Assembly: GCA_019113845.1 (NCBI GenBank) | Contig: DXGQ01000039.1 | Coordinates: 1 to 40,903 of the forward strand | Direction of reading: 5' to 3' | DNA: 40,903 nucleotides | Source: Candidatus Anaerobutyricum avicola | Lineage (GTDB): Bacteria; Bacillota; Clostridia; Lachnospirales; Lachnospiraceae | Shown here: positions 15,103 through 22,535 of the stretch, piece by piece | Numbering within the stretch: the stretch's first letter is position 1 | Layout of the letters: the number at the start of each line of letters is the position of its first letter | Made by a program: the position numbers and the translations under genes | The notes under the pieces: generated by a model | Told to the model about the DNA's origin: nothing | Seen by the model: the letters and a program-made list of their open reading frames with translations, nothing else | The model's database searches: none

Positions 15103-15767
15103 CCATAACCTATCCCCTTGTGGAAAAGTTCATCAGCATAAACGGAGAGGGCCCGAAGGCCGGCATGATGGCCGCCTTTCTCCGGATGAAAGGGTGCAAC
15201 CTGTCGTGCAATTACTGCGACACCGCCTGGGCCAATGAGCCGGGCTGTCCGGCGGAGCATCTTGGTATCGAAGAGATCCTCCGGTGGCTGAAAGAAAGCG
15301 GCACGGTCAATGTGACGCTGACCGGCGGCGAACCTCTCCTTGTGCCAGAGATTGGCGCACTCATCGAGGCGCTGGGCAAGGCAGGATTCTCCATGGAGAT
15401 CGAGACGAACGGCAGCGTACCGCTCGATCCGTTTTGCAGTCTTTCTCCCCGTCCGGCTTTTACGATGGATTATAAATGTCCGGACAGCGACATGGAGGAT
15501 TCTATGGATCTTGATAATTTTTCTCTCCTTACCGGACAGGACTCCGTAAAGTTCGTTGTCAGCAGTGAGAGAGATCTGGAGCGCGCCCGCGAGATCACCG
15601 GACAGTATTCTTTAAGTGAACGCTGCCGCGTTTATTTAAGCGCGGTGTTCGGGCGCATCGAACCGCGGACGATCACGGAATATATGATCCGGCATCAGTG
15701 GAACGACGTCCGCCTGCAGCTTCAGATGCACAAGTTTATCTGGCCTCCGGAACAAAGAGGCGTATGA
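15099..15767 (+). CDS. queE: 7-carboxy-7-deazaguanine synthase (QueE), radical SAM
   Basis: Radical S-adenosylmethionine enzyme that rearranges carboxytetrahydropterin to 7-carboxy-7-deazaguanine. The 222 residues start with the family's [20 protein letters not shown]. The cluster-binding motif is CNLSCNYC (Cys-x3-Cys-x2-Cys) near residue 33, followed by DTAWA; the SAM-binding TGGEPLL and METNGS-type region ([11 protein letters not shown]) are present. The C-terminus ends [22 protein letters not shown], usual for short QueE proteins. It starts inside the queD stop and is translationally coupled; folE follows 16 bases later. Confidence 0.95.
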   Translation: MTITYPLVEKFISINGEGPKAGMMAAFLRMKGCNLSCNYCDTAWANEPGCPAEHLGIEEILRWLKESGTVNVTLTGGEPLLVPEIGALIEALGKAGFSMEIETNGSVPLDPFCSLSPRPAFTMDYKCPDSDMEDSMDLDNFSLLTGQDSVKFVVSSERDLERAREITGQYSLSERCRVYLSAVFGRIEPRTITEYMIRHQWNDVRLQLQMHKFIWPPEQRGV

Positions 15768-15783
15768 AAGTGGAGGTAACGTT

Positions 15784-16377
15784 ATGGCAATAGATAAAGA
15801 GGCGATCCGGGAGCATATTCGGGGAATCCTCATCGCTCTCGGAGATGACCCGGACCGGGAGGGCTTAAAAGAGACGCCAGACCGGGTGGCAAGAATGTAC
15901 GAAGAAGTTTTTGAGGGAATGAATTATACCAATCACGAGATTGCACAGATGTTCAACAAATCCTTTCAGGATGACCTGGCTGTGGGACCGGAAAGAAAAG
16001 ATATCGTCCTCGTCCGGGACATCCCGATCTTCAGCTATTGTGAGCATCACATCGCCCTCATGTATGATATGAAGGTTTCCGTCGCCTACATCCCGAACGG
16101 ACGGGTGCTGGGCTTAAGCAAGATCGCCCGCATCTGCGACATGGCGGCCAAGCGCCTTCAGCTTCAGGAGCGCATCGGCTCCGATGTGGCGGAAATCATG
16201 ACGGAAGCCTCCGGCTCCTCTGACGTCGCCGTCATCATTCACGGAACCCACAGCTGTATGAGCGCCCGGGGAATAAAAAAGGACGCCGCCTCCACTGTCA
16301 CGACCACCCTGCGGGGACGTTTTGAGACGGATACGGCGCTGCAAAATCAGCTTTACATGATGCTGGCCGCGCGGTAG
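15784..16377 (+). CDS. folE: GTP cyclohydrolase I (FolE)
   Basis: Converts GTP to 7,8-dihydroneopterin triphosphate, the first step shared by folate and queuosine synthesis. The 197-residue protein has [20 protein letters not shown] (zinc ligands Cys and His), [39 protein letters not shown] with the second zinc Cys, and the C-terminal [11 protein letters not shown]. This is the type I enzyme of normal length. The ATG at 15784 has GGAGG upstream. Its place between queE and queC indicates it feeds preQ0 formation, although it could also supply folate. The bases at its stop codon are repeated 76 bases downstream. Confidence 0.97.
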   Translation: MAIDKEAIREHIRGILIALGDDPDREGLKETPDRVARMYEEVFEGMNYTNHEIAQMFNKSFQDDLAVGPERKDIVLVRDIPIFSYCEHHIALMYDMKVSVAYIPNGRVLGLSKIARICDMAAKRLQLQERIGSDVAEIMTEASGSSDVAVIIHGTHSCMSARGIKKDAASTVTTTLRGRFETDTALQNQLYMMLAAR

Positions 16378-16454
16378 ATTGGCAGCGGAAGACAACGGTT
16401 TCCCGCTGCCGCCGGGCGTCATGCGCTTCGCAGGCTGTTGCCCCGCGCGGTAGA
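16367..16454. repeat. 12-bp direct repeats at the folE stop enclosing a GC hairpin
   Basis: CCGCGCGGTAGA occurs at 16367-16378 (including the folE stop codon) and again at 16443-16454. The 64 bases between begin with a perfect 8-bp hairpin, GGCAGCGG (16381-16388) with CCGCTGCC (16403-16410). The pattern fits a small insertion with a duplicated target or a local tandem duplication. No T-run follows the hairpin, so it is probably not a terminator. Confidence 0.6.
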
Positions 16455-16508
16455 GCTTTTATAAATTATTTTTCAGGGACATTTTACGATACGGAAAGGA
16501 AGATTCTC

Positions 16509-17180
16509 ATGCAGGAATTAAAAAATAAAAAAGCCGCTGTCGTTGTATTCAGCGGCGGCCAGGACAGCACCACCTGTCTGTTCTGGGCGATCAAACGTTA
16601 TGAAACTGTCATCGCGCTCTCCTTTGACTATCACCAGAAACATGCGCTGGAACTGGAGTGCGCCAAAAAGATCTGCCGGGAACACGGCATCGAGCATTAC
16701 ATCATGGATATGAGCCTCTTAAATCAGCTGGCTCCGAACTCCCTGACCCGCAGCGACATCCCGGTCGATGAAGAGGCTCCGTCCGAGGGAACACCGAACT
16801 CCTTCGTGGACGGCCGGAACCATCTGTTCCTCTCCTATGCCGCCGTCTTCGCAAAACAGCGGGGCATCACCGACATTATCACCGGGGTATCCCAGAGTGA
16901 TTTTTCCGGCTATCCGGACTGCCGGGACGTTTTTATCAAGTCCTTAAATACCACGCTCAACCTGGCCATGGACTATCCGTTCGACATTATCACGCCACTC
17001 ATGTGGCTGGACAAAAAAGAAACCTGGGCTCTCGCTGACGAGCTGGGCGTCTTCGATATCATCCGCAACGAGACGCTGACCTGCTACAACGGCGTTATCG
17101 GCGACGGCTGCGGACACTGCCCGTCCTGCAAGCTCCGTAAAAAAGGTCTGGAGGCTTATCTGGCAGAAAAGAACAGATAA
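16509..17180 (+). CDS. queC: 7-cyano-7-deazaguanine synthase (QueC)
   Basis: ATP-dependent enzyme that converts 7-carboxy-7-deazaguanine to preQ0. The 223 residues open with the PP-loop pyrophosphatase motif [13 protein letters not shown], contain [34 protein letters not shown] and [20 protein letters not shown], and close with the zinc site [17 protein letters not shown] together with the preceding TCYNG. Length is normal. The ATG at 16509 has GGAAAGGAAG upstream; the 131-base gap after folE holds the repeat described above. It is the last gene of the operon; no queF or tgt follows. Confidence 0.96.
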   Translation: MQELKNKKAAVVVFSGGQDSTTCLFWAIKRYETVIALSFDYHQKHALELECAKKICREHGIEHYIMDMSLLNQLAPNSLTRSDIPVDEEAPSEGTPNSFVDGRNHLFLSYAAVFAKQRGITDIITGVSQSDFSGYPDCRDVFIKSLNTTLNLAMDYPFDIITPLMWLDKKETWALADELGVFDIIRNETLTCYNGVIGDGCGHCPSCKLRKKGLEAYLAEKNR

Positions 17181-17258
17181 TTGACCAGAAGTTCAGGTCA
17201 GACAGACAATACGAAAAGAAGCAGAATATCTGCCGACAGAAAAATCTGAGCGGCACAA

Positions 17259-17304
17259 AAAAATGAGCGGCCTGTGGTCCCATCGATCACAACCGCTCAT
17301 TTTT
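17259..17304. terminator. Bidirectional terminator between queC and the HPr-like gene
   Basis: A perfect 12-bp stem AAAAATGAGCGG (17259-17270) with CCGCTCATTTTT (17293-17304), extended by an inner GTG/CAC pairing. It has T-rich flanks on both strands, suiting the convergent queC and HPr-like genes. Confidence 0.85.
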
Positions 17305-17314
17305 CTCTTTTCCC

Positions 17315-17366
17315 GACGCATTGACTGCGTCAATACTGGCAGATTGGAAAATTCCCTTTCCATCTT
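17315..17366. repeat. 52-bp dispersed repeat, copy 2
   Basis: Partner of 13229-13280 (45 of 52 identical). The hairpin GACGCA (17315-17320) with TGCGTC (17326-17331) is conserved while its loop differs. Its right edge touches the stop codon of the HPr-like gene (17365-17367). It is not part of the adjacent terminator. Confidence 0.8.
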
Positions 17367-17628
17367 ATTCTTCCAGATTCTTTGAAAGAACATCCCGCAT
17401 CGCCGCCAGGGCCGCTTTCTCATCCGGTCCACTGCAGATACACAGAATCTTATCCCCCTGCCGGAATGTCGCGCTCACCAGACTGATAATACTTTTGGCG
17501 TTAATGTCCATATACTGCGTCTGAAAATGAATCTGCGCGTCAAACCGGTCCGCCAGATTCGCGATGATATTGGCCGGTCCCAGATGGATGCCTTCTTCAT
17601 TCATTACAGTCAGTTCCGCCCGCACCAT
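17365..17628 (-). CDS. HPr-like phosphocarrier with Gly at position 17
   Basis: Small protein of the HPr fold, 87 residues. HPr normally carries phosphate from enzyme I to sugar permeases on His15 and is regulated on Ser46. Here His15 (EEGIHLGPA) and Ser46 (AKSIISLVSA) fall exactly at their usual positions, but Arg17 of the canonical HARP active site is Gly (HLGP). Arg17 normally stabilises phosphohistidine, so classic transfer may be weak; Crh-like or domain-specific roles are possible. The ATG at 17628 has GGGAGG 11 bases upstream. It has its own promoter, which overlaps the telA stop codon, and ends at the bidirectional terminator. The family is clear; the function is open. Confidence 0.85.
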   Translation of the reverse strand: MVRAELTVMNEEGIHLGPANIIANLADRFDAQIHFQTQYMDINAKSIISLVSATFRQGDKILCICSGPDEKAALAAMRDVLSKNLEE

Positions 17629-17677
17629 AAAAATGTAACCCTCCCTTATCCGCAGCCTTCTTTAATCTGTTTTTATT

Positions 17678-17706
17678 ATTTTATCATAATCGGAAGGGTG
17701 TTTCAA
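17678..17706 (-). promoter_or_regulatory. Promoter of the HPr-like gene, overlapping the telA stop
   Basis: Minus-strand TTGAAA (17701-17706), an exact 17-base spacer and TAAAAT (17678-17683). The -35 box contains the TGA stop codon of the upstream TelA-family gene. Confidence 0.75.
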
Positions 17707-18515
17707 TCTGGAATGGCGGCCAGCGCCAGGGCAATCTGATTTTTCCACAGAGGGATCGTGCCAAACAGGGCGGTCTGAATCTTATCTGCCAGAAGTTTTT
17801 TCTGTTTCTGTATCAGGTGAATCTGCGGCACGGTCTGCAGCGATATGGTCCGACTGATCTTCAGGTCATACAGTTTCTGTTCCAACTGCCACAGCCCCTC
17901 CTCATAATTATGAAGCTGCTGCAATGCCAAAGGCTGTCCTTCTTCTCCCGCACGGCGGCGCTTCCCAGACATCGTCTCCTCCGCCTCACGAATAGTCTCC
18001 TCCCCGGCGACAATCCATTCTTCCAGATTCTGATAATATTCCAGATTCTTTTCATACATTTCTTCAAAAAGGGTGATTTCTTTTAACAGCTGTATTCGCA
18101 CCAGTTCCAGTCTATGTTCGATCCGGTCCAGACGGACTTCCAGTTGCTTATACTTTTGCAGATTTTTCTTTCTGTTCCGGCTTTTTCGATTCAAAAATGG
18201 CAGCCAGGCCGCCGCATTTTTTTCTTCTTCCATCTCTTTTATGAGTTCCGCAAGTTCAGACAGCGGCGCTGCGGCGTCAGCCTGCTTTGTTTCCTTCACC
18301 TGTTTCAGTATGTAATCAGAAAAGGCCGCCATATTGCTCTGTGCTTCCGCGCCAAACTGCAGAACTGTCTGCGCGTCTCCCGGATCTGTGACCGCTTTGA
18401 TTTCCTCAATCCTGTCCCTGCTGGGCGCCGGGAGCAGATCTTCTTCCCGGGCCGCCATATGATCTATGCCTGTCTGTATGGTATTTTCACATTTCCGTTC
18501 TCTTTCCGCCTGCAT
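17703..18515 (-). CDS. TelA/YaaN-family protein, C-terminally short
   Basis: Member of the toxic-anion-resistance (TelA/KlaA/YaaN) family: cytoplasmic, strongly helical coiled-coil proteins linked to tellurite and envelope stress, mechanism unknown. The reading has a long helical middle with LDRIEHRLELVRIQLLKEIT, EEMYEKNLEYYQNLEEWIVAG, and the family's most conserved part ISLQTVPQIHLIQKQKKLLADKIQT...TIPLWKNQIALAL near the end. Related proteins such as B. subtilis YaaN (about 386 residues) continue for roughly 100 helical residues past PLWKNQI; here the chain stops six residues later (270 in total). No continuation exists in another frame, because the HPr promoter begins at the stop. The start could be GTG 18524 or ATG 18515; AGGAGG lies 2 or 11 bases before them. 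It is the last gene of the four-gene operon. Confidence 0.85.
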   Translation of the reverse strand: MQAERERKCENTIQTGIDHMAAREEDLLPAPSRDRIEEIKAVTDPGDAQTVLQFGAEAQSNMAAFSDYILKQVKETKQADAAAPLSELAELIKEMEEEKNAAAWLPFLNRKSRNRKKNLQKYKQLEVRLDRIEHRLELVRIQLLKEITLFEEMYEKNLEYYQNLEEWIVAGEETIREAEETMSGKRRRAGEEGQPLALQQLHNYEEGLWQLEQKLYDLKISRTISLQTVPQIHLIQKQKKLLADKIQTALFGTIPLWKNQIALALAAIPD

Positions 18516-18531
18516 CTGGCTCACAGCCTCC

Positions 18532-19590
18532 TCACATGCTCAACGCAGCAATGATTTTTTCCATGACGGCGGCGTCCGGCATCGGAGCCACCTGTGTGAT
18601 CTCCTGCGCCAGTCCCGGCACGCCAAAATGTTCCACATCTACCGGCGCGTCGTAAAGCCCGGTACGAAACCCGTGCTTTTCCCAGGCCAGCTTCTGTACC
18701 TGTTCATCAAGCATCGCCTCTATTCCCACCGTTCCCGCCTCGTCCAGCGCGATAAATACGTGGGAAGACCACACGGTCGGGGTCGGGTACAGCATGACGA
18801 CATCCTCCTTCACCTGTTCCCATGTATCCGGATTCTCAGCCGCAAACTCCAGAAGCTGGCTCTCATATCCGGCGATCAGCGGTTTGGCGCCCATGCCGGT
18901 TTTCAGAAACTGATCAAAAATATCCGCAGAAGAGCTTTCCATATATCCAAGCTTCTGAAAAATGCTCTGAAGACGCGGCAGTACTGCGTCCACATTGCCG
19001 GTATCGGCCACTCCGCCACACAGAGTATTGGCCAGGAGTCCCGCAAACATGTTTCCGGAATTGGATTTTGTCGGATCTGTGGTTCCTACCGTAATACTGC
19101 CATAAAGCTGGCTCAGTCCTATATCCGCCCATCTTTTTCCTTCTTCAATATATTCCGTGAGTTTCATCATATTCACAAAATGCACACCCGCCGTCTCACT
19201 GGCGATTCCCTCTGCGGTCAGCGCTTCTGCCACGGCTTTCCGGGTGTATAGAACGATTGGCGTATTCAATACGATCTCACTCTGCACCGGTTCCCCTTTT
19301 TCCTTCACATACATTTCCAGCGCAGTCTGGTTGGACGGGAACAGAAAGTCTCTCCCTGTGGCATCCGCCGTGATCATTTCCAGCGATCCCGCCTTGGCGT
19401 AATCCATCCGCAGATGATACTTTTTTTCCAGTATTTCCGTAATCTCCGTATCCTCCAGCAGACCGATCTTCTCGCCGCCCACATACCCGTTGATCTGCGT
19501 CACCTCCGGTTTTCTTGTAAACATCGCATAGGCGGCTGCGGCAATAATGACTGCCGCCAGAATAAACAGACCGATTAATTTTGTTCTCAT
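18532..19590 (-). CDS. Membrane-anchored solute-binding-like protein of the TelA/XpaC operon
   Basis: A 352-residue exported protein. The N-terminus is a signal anchor (MRTKLIGLFILAAVIIAAAAYAMF without a lipobox Cys), and the rest resembles a type II periplasmic binding protein: ADATGRDFLFPSNQTALEMY, IVLNTPIVLYTRKAVAEAL, VGTTDPTKSNSGNMFAGLLA, GAKPLIAGYESQLLEFA and VVMLYPTPTVWSSHVFIAL. The TxxTxSNSG motif also occurs in the binding domain of the VWA lipoprotein two genes upstream, so the two are probably related. No permease or ABC ATPase lies nearby, which argues against a transport role. It overlaps xpaC by four bases (ATGA), and the ATG follows GGAGGGCGGAAA. Ligand unknown. Confidence 0.7.
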   Translation of the reverse strand: MRTKLIGLFILAAVIIAAAAYAMFTRKPEVTQINGYVGGEKIGLLEDTEITEILEKKYHLRMDYAKAGSLEMITADATGRDFLFPSNQTALEMYVKEKGEPVQSEIVLNTPIVLYTRKAVAEALTAEGIASETAGVHFVNMMKLTEYIEEGKRWADIGLSQLYGSITVGTTDPTKSNSGNMFAGLLANTLCGGVADTGNVDAVLPRLQSIFQKLGYMESSSADIFDQFLKTGMGAKPLIAGYESQLLEFAAENPDTWEQVKEDVVMLYPTPTVWSSHVFIALDEAGTVGIEAMLDEQVQKLAWEKHGFRTGLYDAPVDVEHFGVPGLAQEITQVAPMPDAAVMEKIIAALSM

Positions 19591-20195
19591 TTTCCGCCCT
19601 CCATCTTCAAAGTTTTTTCCAACAGTGCGATATCTGCCTCCACATCCATCAGTTCTCCTTCCATCAGACGGGTAAACTGCTTTTCAAATGCCTGATTGAG
19701 CATTGGCAACGCTTTTTTTGTCCGTTCCAGAATCTCCTCAATCTCTTCTGTGTGAAGGCCGGTATTCTGAAAATCTCTGTATCGGCCCAGCAGCTTAGCC
19801 GCCGTATCAAGATAATAGAGAAAGAAGCGGCGCGCCTGCCGGATTCGTTCCGGATTTTCTTTCAGAAACGCGAGTATCCGGCTGCCGGTTTTGTGAAGGT
19901 TCTCCGCATCCCTTTGCACACTGCGATCAAAGATCGACTGCGATGCTCTCCGTATCTCATACAGATCCTTTTCCGCCTCTGCCAGCATTTTCTCCATCTC
20001 TTCTCCGTCCGGCAGAGACTCCACATCCATTCCTCCCAGCCGTCGGCTGGGTTTTAACACCAGATATAACCCGAAGTATACTCCGACGCACAGCAGGATA
20101 CTTATTAAAATGTTCCAGCCTGCCAGCAGAAAAAGTACAAGGAATGTAACGGCTCCTCCGATCACAGAGAGGATCATCCTCATGATCTCTTTCAT
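19587..20195 (-). CDS. XpaC-family membrane protein
   Basis: A 202-residue protein of the XpaC family (named for 5-bromo-4-chloroindolyl phosphate hydrolysis in Bacillus, though no enzyme activity is established). The N-terminus has two close membrane segments (MILSVIGGAVTFLVLFLLAG and ISILLCVGVYFGLYLVL), followed by a cytoplasmic helical region with EEMEKMLAEAEKDLYEIRRA, RRFFLYYLDTAAKLLGRY and NQAFEKQFTRLMEGELMDVEADI. In B. subtilis xpaC is next to yaaN, a telA homologue, so the pairing here is an established association. Its ATG (20195-20193) overlaps the upstream VWA stop codon in a TGATG arrangement, so translation is coupled. Confidence 0.85.
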   Translation of the reverse strand: MKEIMRMILSVIGGAVTFLVLFLLAGWNILISILLCVGVYFGLYLVLKPSRRLGGMDVESLPDGEEMEKMLAEAEKDLYEIRRASQSIFDRSVQRDAENLHKTGSRILAFLKENPERIRQARRFFLYYLDTAAKLLGRYRDFQNTGLHTEEIEEILERTKKALPMLNQAFEKQFTRLMEGELMDVEADIALLEKTLKMEGGK

Positions 20196-21805
20196 CAGTT
20201 GTACCCCCTCACGGCGCGGAAGGCTTCTGTCAGATTCTCTCTTCCGTCAAACACCCTTGCATTGGTGTATTCCGCCACCTTCTGAAGCTGTGTTTCATTC
20301 GCGTCCCCAAACATGATAGAGAATACCGGCACATTATTGTCCAGCTGGTCATACGCTTCCCTGAACTCTTTAAAGGAACCATCGGACTGCCCGTCTGTCA
20401 TCAGGATGATCGCCGGCGTGTACTTTGTCAGATCATAATCTTCAAGCATATGGATGCCTTCCACAGCCGCCTGATACATATCGGTCCCGCCGCCGGTTTC
20501 CTGTTCTTCCACCTTATCATAAAGACCCTCTATCTCATCGCCGGCTCCCACTGCCGTATAGGCGCCGATCACATTTTCATTAAACGGAATCAGGATATTG
20601 ATCTCGTCATCGGAAGCCTGCAGATAGTTTTTCTGTGCGTTTTCCTGAATCAGAAGCTGCTCCATGGCGTCTACCAGCTGCACATTGCCTTCGCCCGCCA
20701 TACTTCCGGAATAGTCTAGACAGTACACGCTCAGAGAGGGTTTCTTAAAGTCTGTCTGATACATCCTCAGACATTCCTCGATCACATCCGCCGCCGGCAT
20801 GCGGATCGGAGAGAGAATCCGGTCCGGCTGCAGGCCCCAGTCCGTGCGGAACACAGATTTATTTTCCTCCGAGATCCCGCTGTATCCGGAACGGCGTCCC
20901 GTCTGCTGGATTTTATTTTGTACATCCCCGGACAGAAGGTATTCCTGCAGTTTTAAGAATAACTCTTCTTTTTCATCATCCCCGTTGTCCACATATCCAA
21001 GAGGGGAATCCGCCAGAGACAGACCGTCATACGGATAGATCACATACAGTGTCTCTTTTCCCTGCTGTTCCAGTTCCTTATTTGCCTGGATCATCAGACA
21101 TTCGTAATTTACCATGGCGTCATAATCGCCCTCCACAAACATATCTTTCAGCCAGTCTGAACTGCCCGAAGACCGATTCACACCGGAAAGCAGTTCCCTC
21201 ACCTGCGTCTTTAATTCGTCACTTTGCAGATCTTCAGACGTGATCACTTCCGGATTCCCAAGAAGCGCATACAAAAAACCGATATACGCGCTGGCGCCGG
21301 AGTTGGACTGCGTTGCGCTGGTCATACAGAAGCTGAGTTTCCCGCTCCGGATCGCCGTCAGCAGATCCCGGACAGAAACTTCTCTTCCCACAAATCCCAG
21401 CTCCTCGGCAAGACTCTGCCGTATCCCGAACACCACCGGCGTCACGGACACGGATTCGGCGTGTTTGACCCTGTGCGCGGTATCTCCCATGGTCAGCCAC
21501 ATACTGCTGGCCGGCCACACGGCGTCAAAAGGGATCTCCTCTTCCTCCAGAAGCCGCATGATATCCAGCGATCCCTGGTACGTCATCTCTATCTCCACGT
21601 TTTCTTTCTGTTCAAACTCCTCCAGGATCGGTTCCAGCTCCGCATTTTCCGATCCGGATACGATCCGCAGAACCTTTTTATCTCCAAATCCCGCAAATTT
21701 CTGACCGCTTCCATCGTCTCCGCCTCTGAAACCGCATCCGGACAGTACGCCCGCAGACAGCACGATCAGCAATAGCACCGCGAGTAATCGTTTTCCTGTT
21801 CTCAT
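20195..21805 (-). CDS. Lipoprotein fusing a solute-binding domain to a von Willebrand A domain
   Basis: A 536-residue predicted lipoprotein. The signal peptide ends in the lipobox LSGC (Cys24), giving an anchor on the outer face of the membrane. Residues 40-330 form a type II solute-binding domain (VLRIVSGSENAELEPILEEF, IPFDAVWPASSMWL, TSATQSNSGASAYIGFLYA, YDAMVNYECLMIQAN). From about 355 a VWA domain follows with a complete metal-ion adhesion site: DYSGS (Asp364, Ser366, Ser368), Thr441 in GGGTDMY and Asp471 in MTDGQSDG. An intact site suggests Mg2+-dependent ligand binding. It heads the four-gene operon; a TATAGT box at 21902-21907 is a possible -10 with a weak -35. The closest relatives I can name are VWA/substrate-binding fusion proteins in Firmicutes; the ligand is unknown. 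Confidence 0.85.
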   Translation of the reverse strand: MRTGKRLLAVLLLIVLSAGVLSGCGFRGGDDGSGQKFAGFGDKKVLRIVSGSENAELEPILEEFEQKENVEIEMTYQGSLDIMRLLEEEEIPFDAVWPASSMWLTMGDTAHRVKHAESVSVTPVVFGIRQSLAEELGFVGREVSVRDLLTAIRSGKLSFCMTSATQSNSGASAYIGFLYALLGNPEVITSEDLQSDELKTQVRELLSGVNRSSGSSDWLKDMFVEGDYDAMVNYECLMIQANKELEQQGKETLYVIYPYDGLSLADSPLGYVDNGDDEKEELFLKLQEYLLSGDVQNKIQQTGRRSGYSGISEENKSVFRTDWGLQPDRILSPIRMPAADVIEECLRMYQTDFKKPSLSVYCLDYSGSMAGEGNVQLVDAMEQLLIQENAQKNYLQASDDEINILIPFNENVIGAYTAVGAGDEIEGLYDKVEEQETGGGTDMYQAAVEGIHMLEDYDLTKYTPAIILMTDGQSDGSFKEFREAYDQLDNNVPVFSIMFGDANETQLQKVAEYTNARVFDGRENLTEAFRAVRGYN

Positions 21806-21970
21806 AACCTTTCCTCTTTTCTTTTTTTCATACCGGATGCGCTTACTGCTCTACTGTGGATTTCGCCGCCATCCGACCTGTTATGATCGTTCTTTTTCAT
21901 CACTATACCGCTTTTAGGTAAAATCTACAGGTACGTCAGGTGGAATTTATGTAAGGTTTATATTTCCTGT

Positions 21971-22013
21971 GAAATAAAAAAACGATCCGGGGATTTCACT
22001 CCCACAGACCGTT
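21971..22013 (-). terminator. Terminator of ridA
   Basis: On the minus strand AACGGTC...GGG (22013-22001) pairs imperfectly with CCCCGGATCGTT (21992-21981), followed by TTTTTTATTTC. It starts eight bases past the ridA stop. Confidence 0.75.
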
Positions 22014-22021
22014 TCTTTTGC

Positions 22022-22405
22022 TCAGACATTTTTCAGCGCAATGACCTCCACTTCAATGAGCAGATCCTTCGGCAGTCTCGCCACTTCCACGCAGGAACGT
22101 GCCGGGAATGCGCCGGTAAAATAAGAGGCATAGATTTCGTTGACCTTGCCGAAATCATCCATATTTTTGATGAACACCGTGGTCTTCACCGCCTGGTCAA
22201 GACTGCTTCCGGCGTCGGTGAGAAGCCCTTTCAGGTTTTCAAACACCTGCTTTGTCTGCTCCTCGATGGTCGCCCCGGCTTCTCCTGTCTTCGGGTCCAC
22301 GCCGATGACGCCGGAAGTGTAGATCATCCCGTTTACCTCAATGGCCTGTGAATACGGTCCGATGGCCGCCGGTGATTTTTCTGTCGCGATTACTGTCTTG
22401 TTCAT
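22022..22405 (-). CDS. ridA: RidA-family 2-iminobutanoate/2-iminopropanoate deaminase
   Basis: Small trimeric enzyme that hydrolyses reactive enamine/imine intermediates from PLP-dependent dehydratases. The 127 residues show the full family pattern: SPAAIGPYSQAIEVNGMIYTSG, a predicted subunit-contact region QTKQVFENLKGLLTDAGSSL, VFIKNMDDFGKVNEIYASYF and PARSCVEVARLP, where the Arg of PARS is the conserved substrate-binding residue, then EVEVIAL at the end. It belongs to the Rid archetype of normal length. The ATG at 22405 follows AAGGATGACAGAAT. It has its own terminator; the gap to the MBL-fold gene upstream holds a palindrome at 22489-22503. Confidence 0.95.
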   Translation of the reverse strand: MNKTVIATEKSPAAIGPYSQAIEVNGMIYTSGVIGVDPKTGEAGATIEEQTKQVFENLKGLLTDAGSSLDQAVKTTVFIKNMDDFGKVNEIYASYFTGAFPARSCVEVARLPKDLLIEVEVIALKNV

Positions 22406-22488
22406 ATTCTGTCATCCTTTCTTAATCTGTTTCTTATCTGATTCTCCTGCCGTTTTCCTGCCGGGCGGGCGACGCTGGTTTTTGCTCC

Positions 22489-22503
22489 ATTTGCCAGGCA
22501 AAT
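22489..22503. promoter_or_regulatory. 15-bp palindrome upstream of ridA
   Basis: ATTTGCCAGGCAAAT is a perfect 7-bp inverted repeat around one central base. It lies 84 bases upstream of the ridA ATG and past the 3' end of the MBL-fold gene. It has operator-like symmetry but no recognised regulator. Confidence 0.45.
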
Positions 22504-22535
22504 CCGGCTTCTGTCTCTCTCTGCCGCCGGATGTA

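Noticed and set aside
18466-19251. Plus-strand open frame opposite the third gene of the TelA/XpaC operon
   Set aside because: No ribosome site, no recognisable domain, and it lies across a tightly coupled operon on the other strand.
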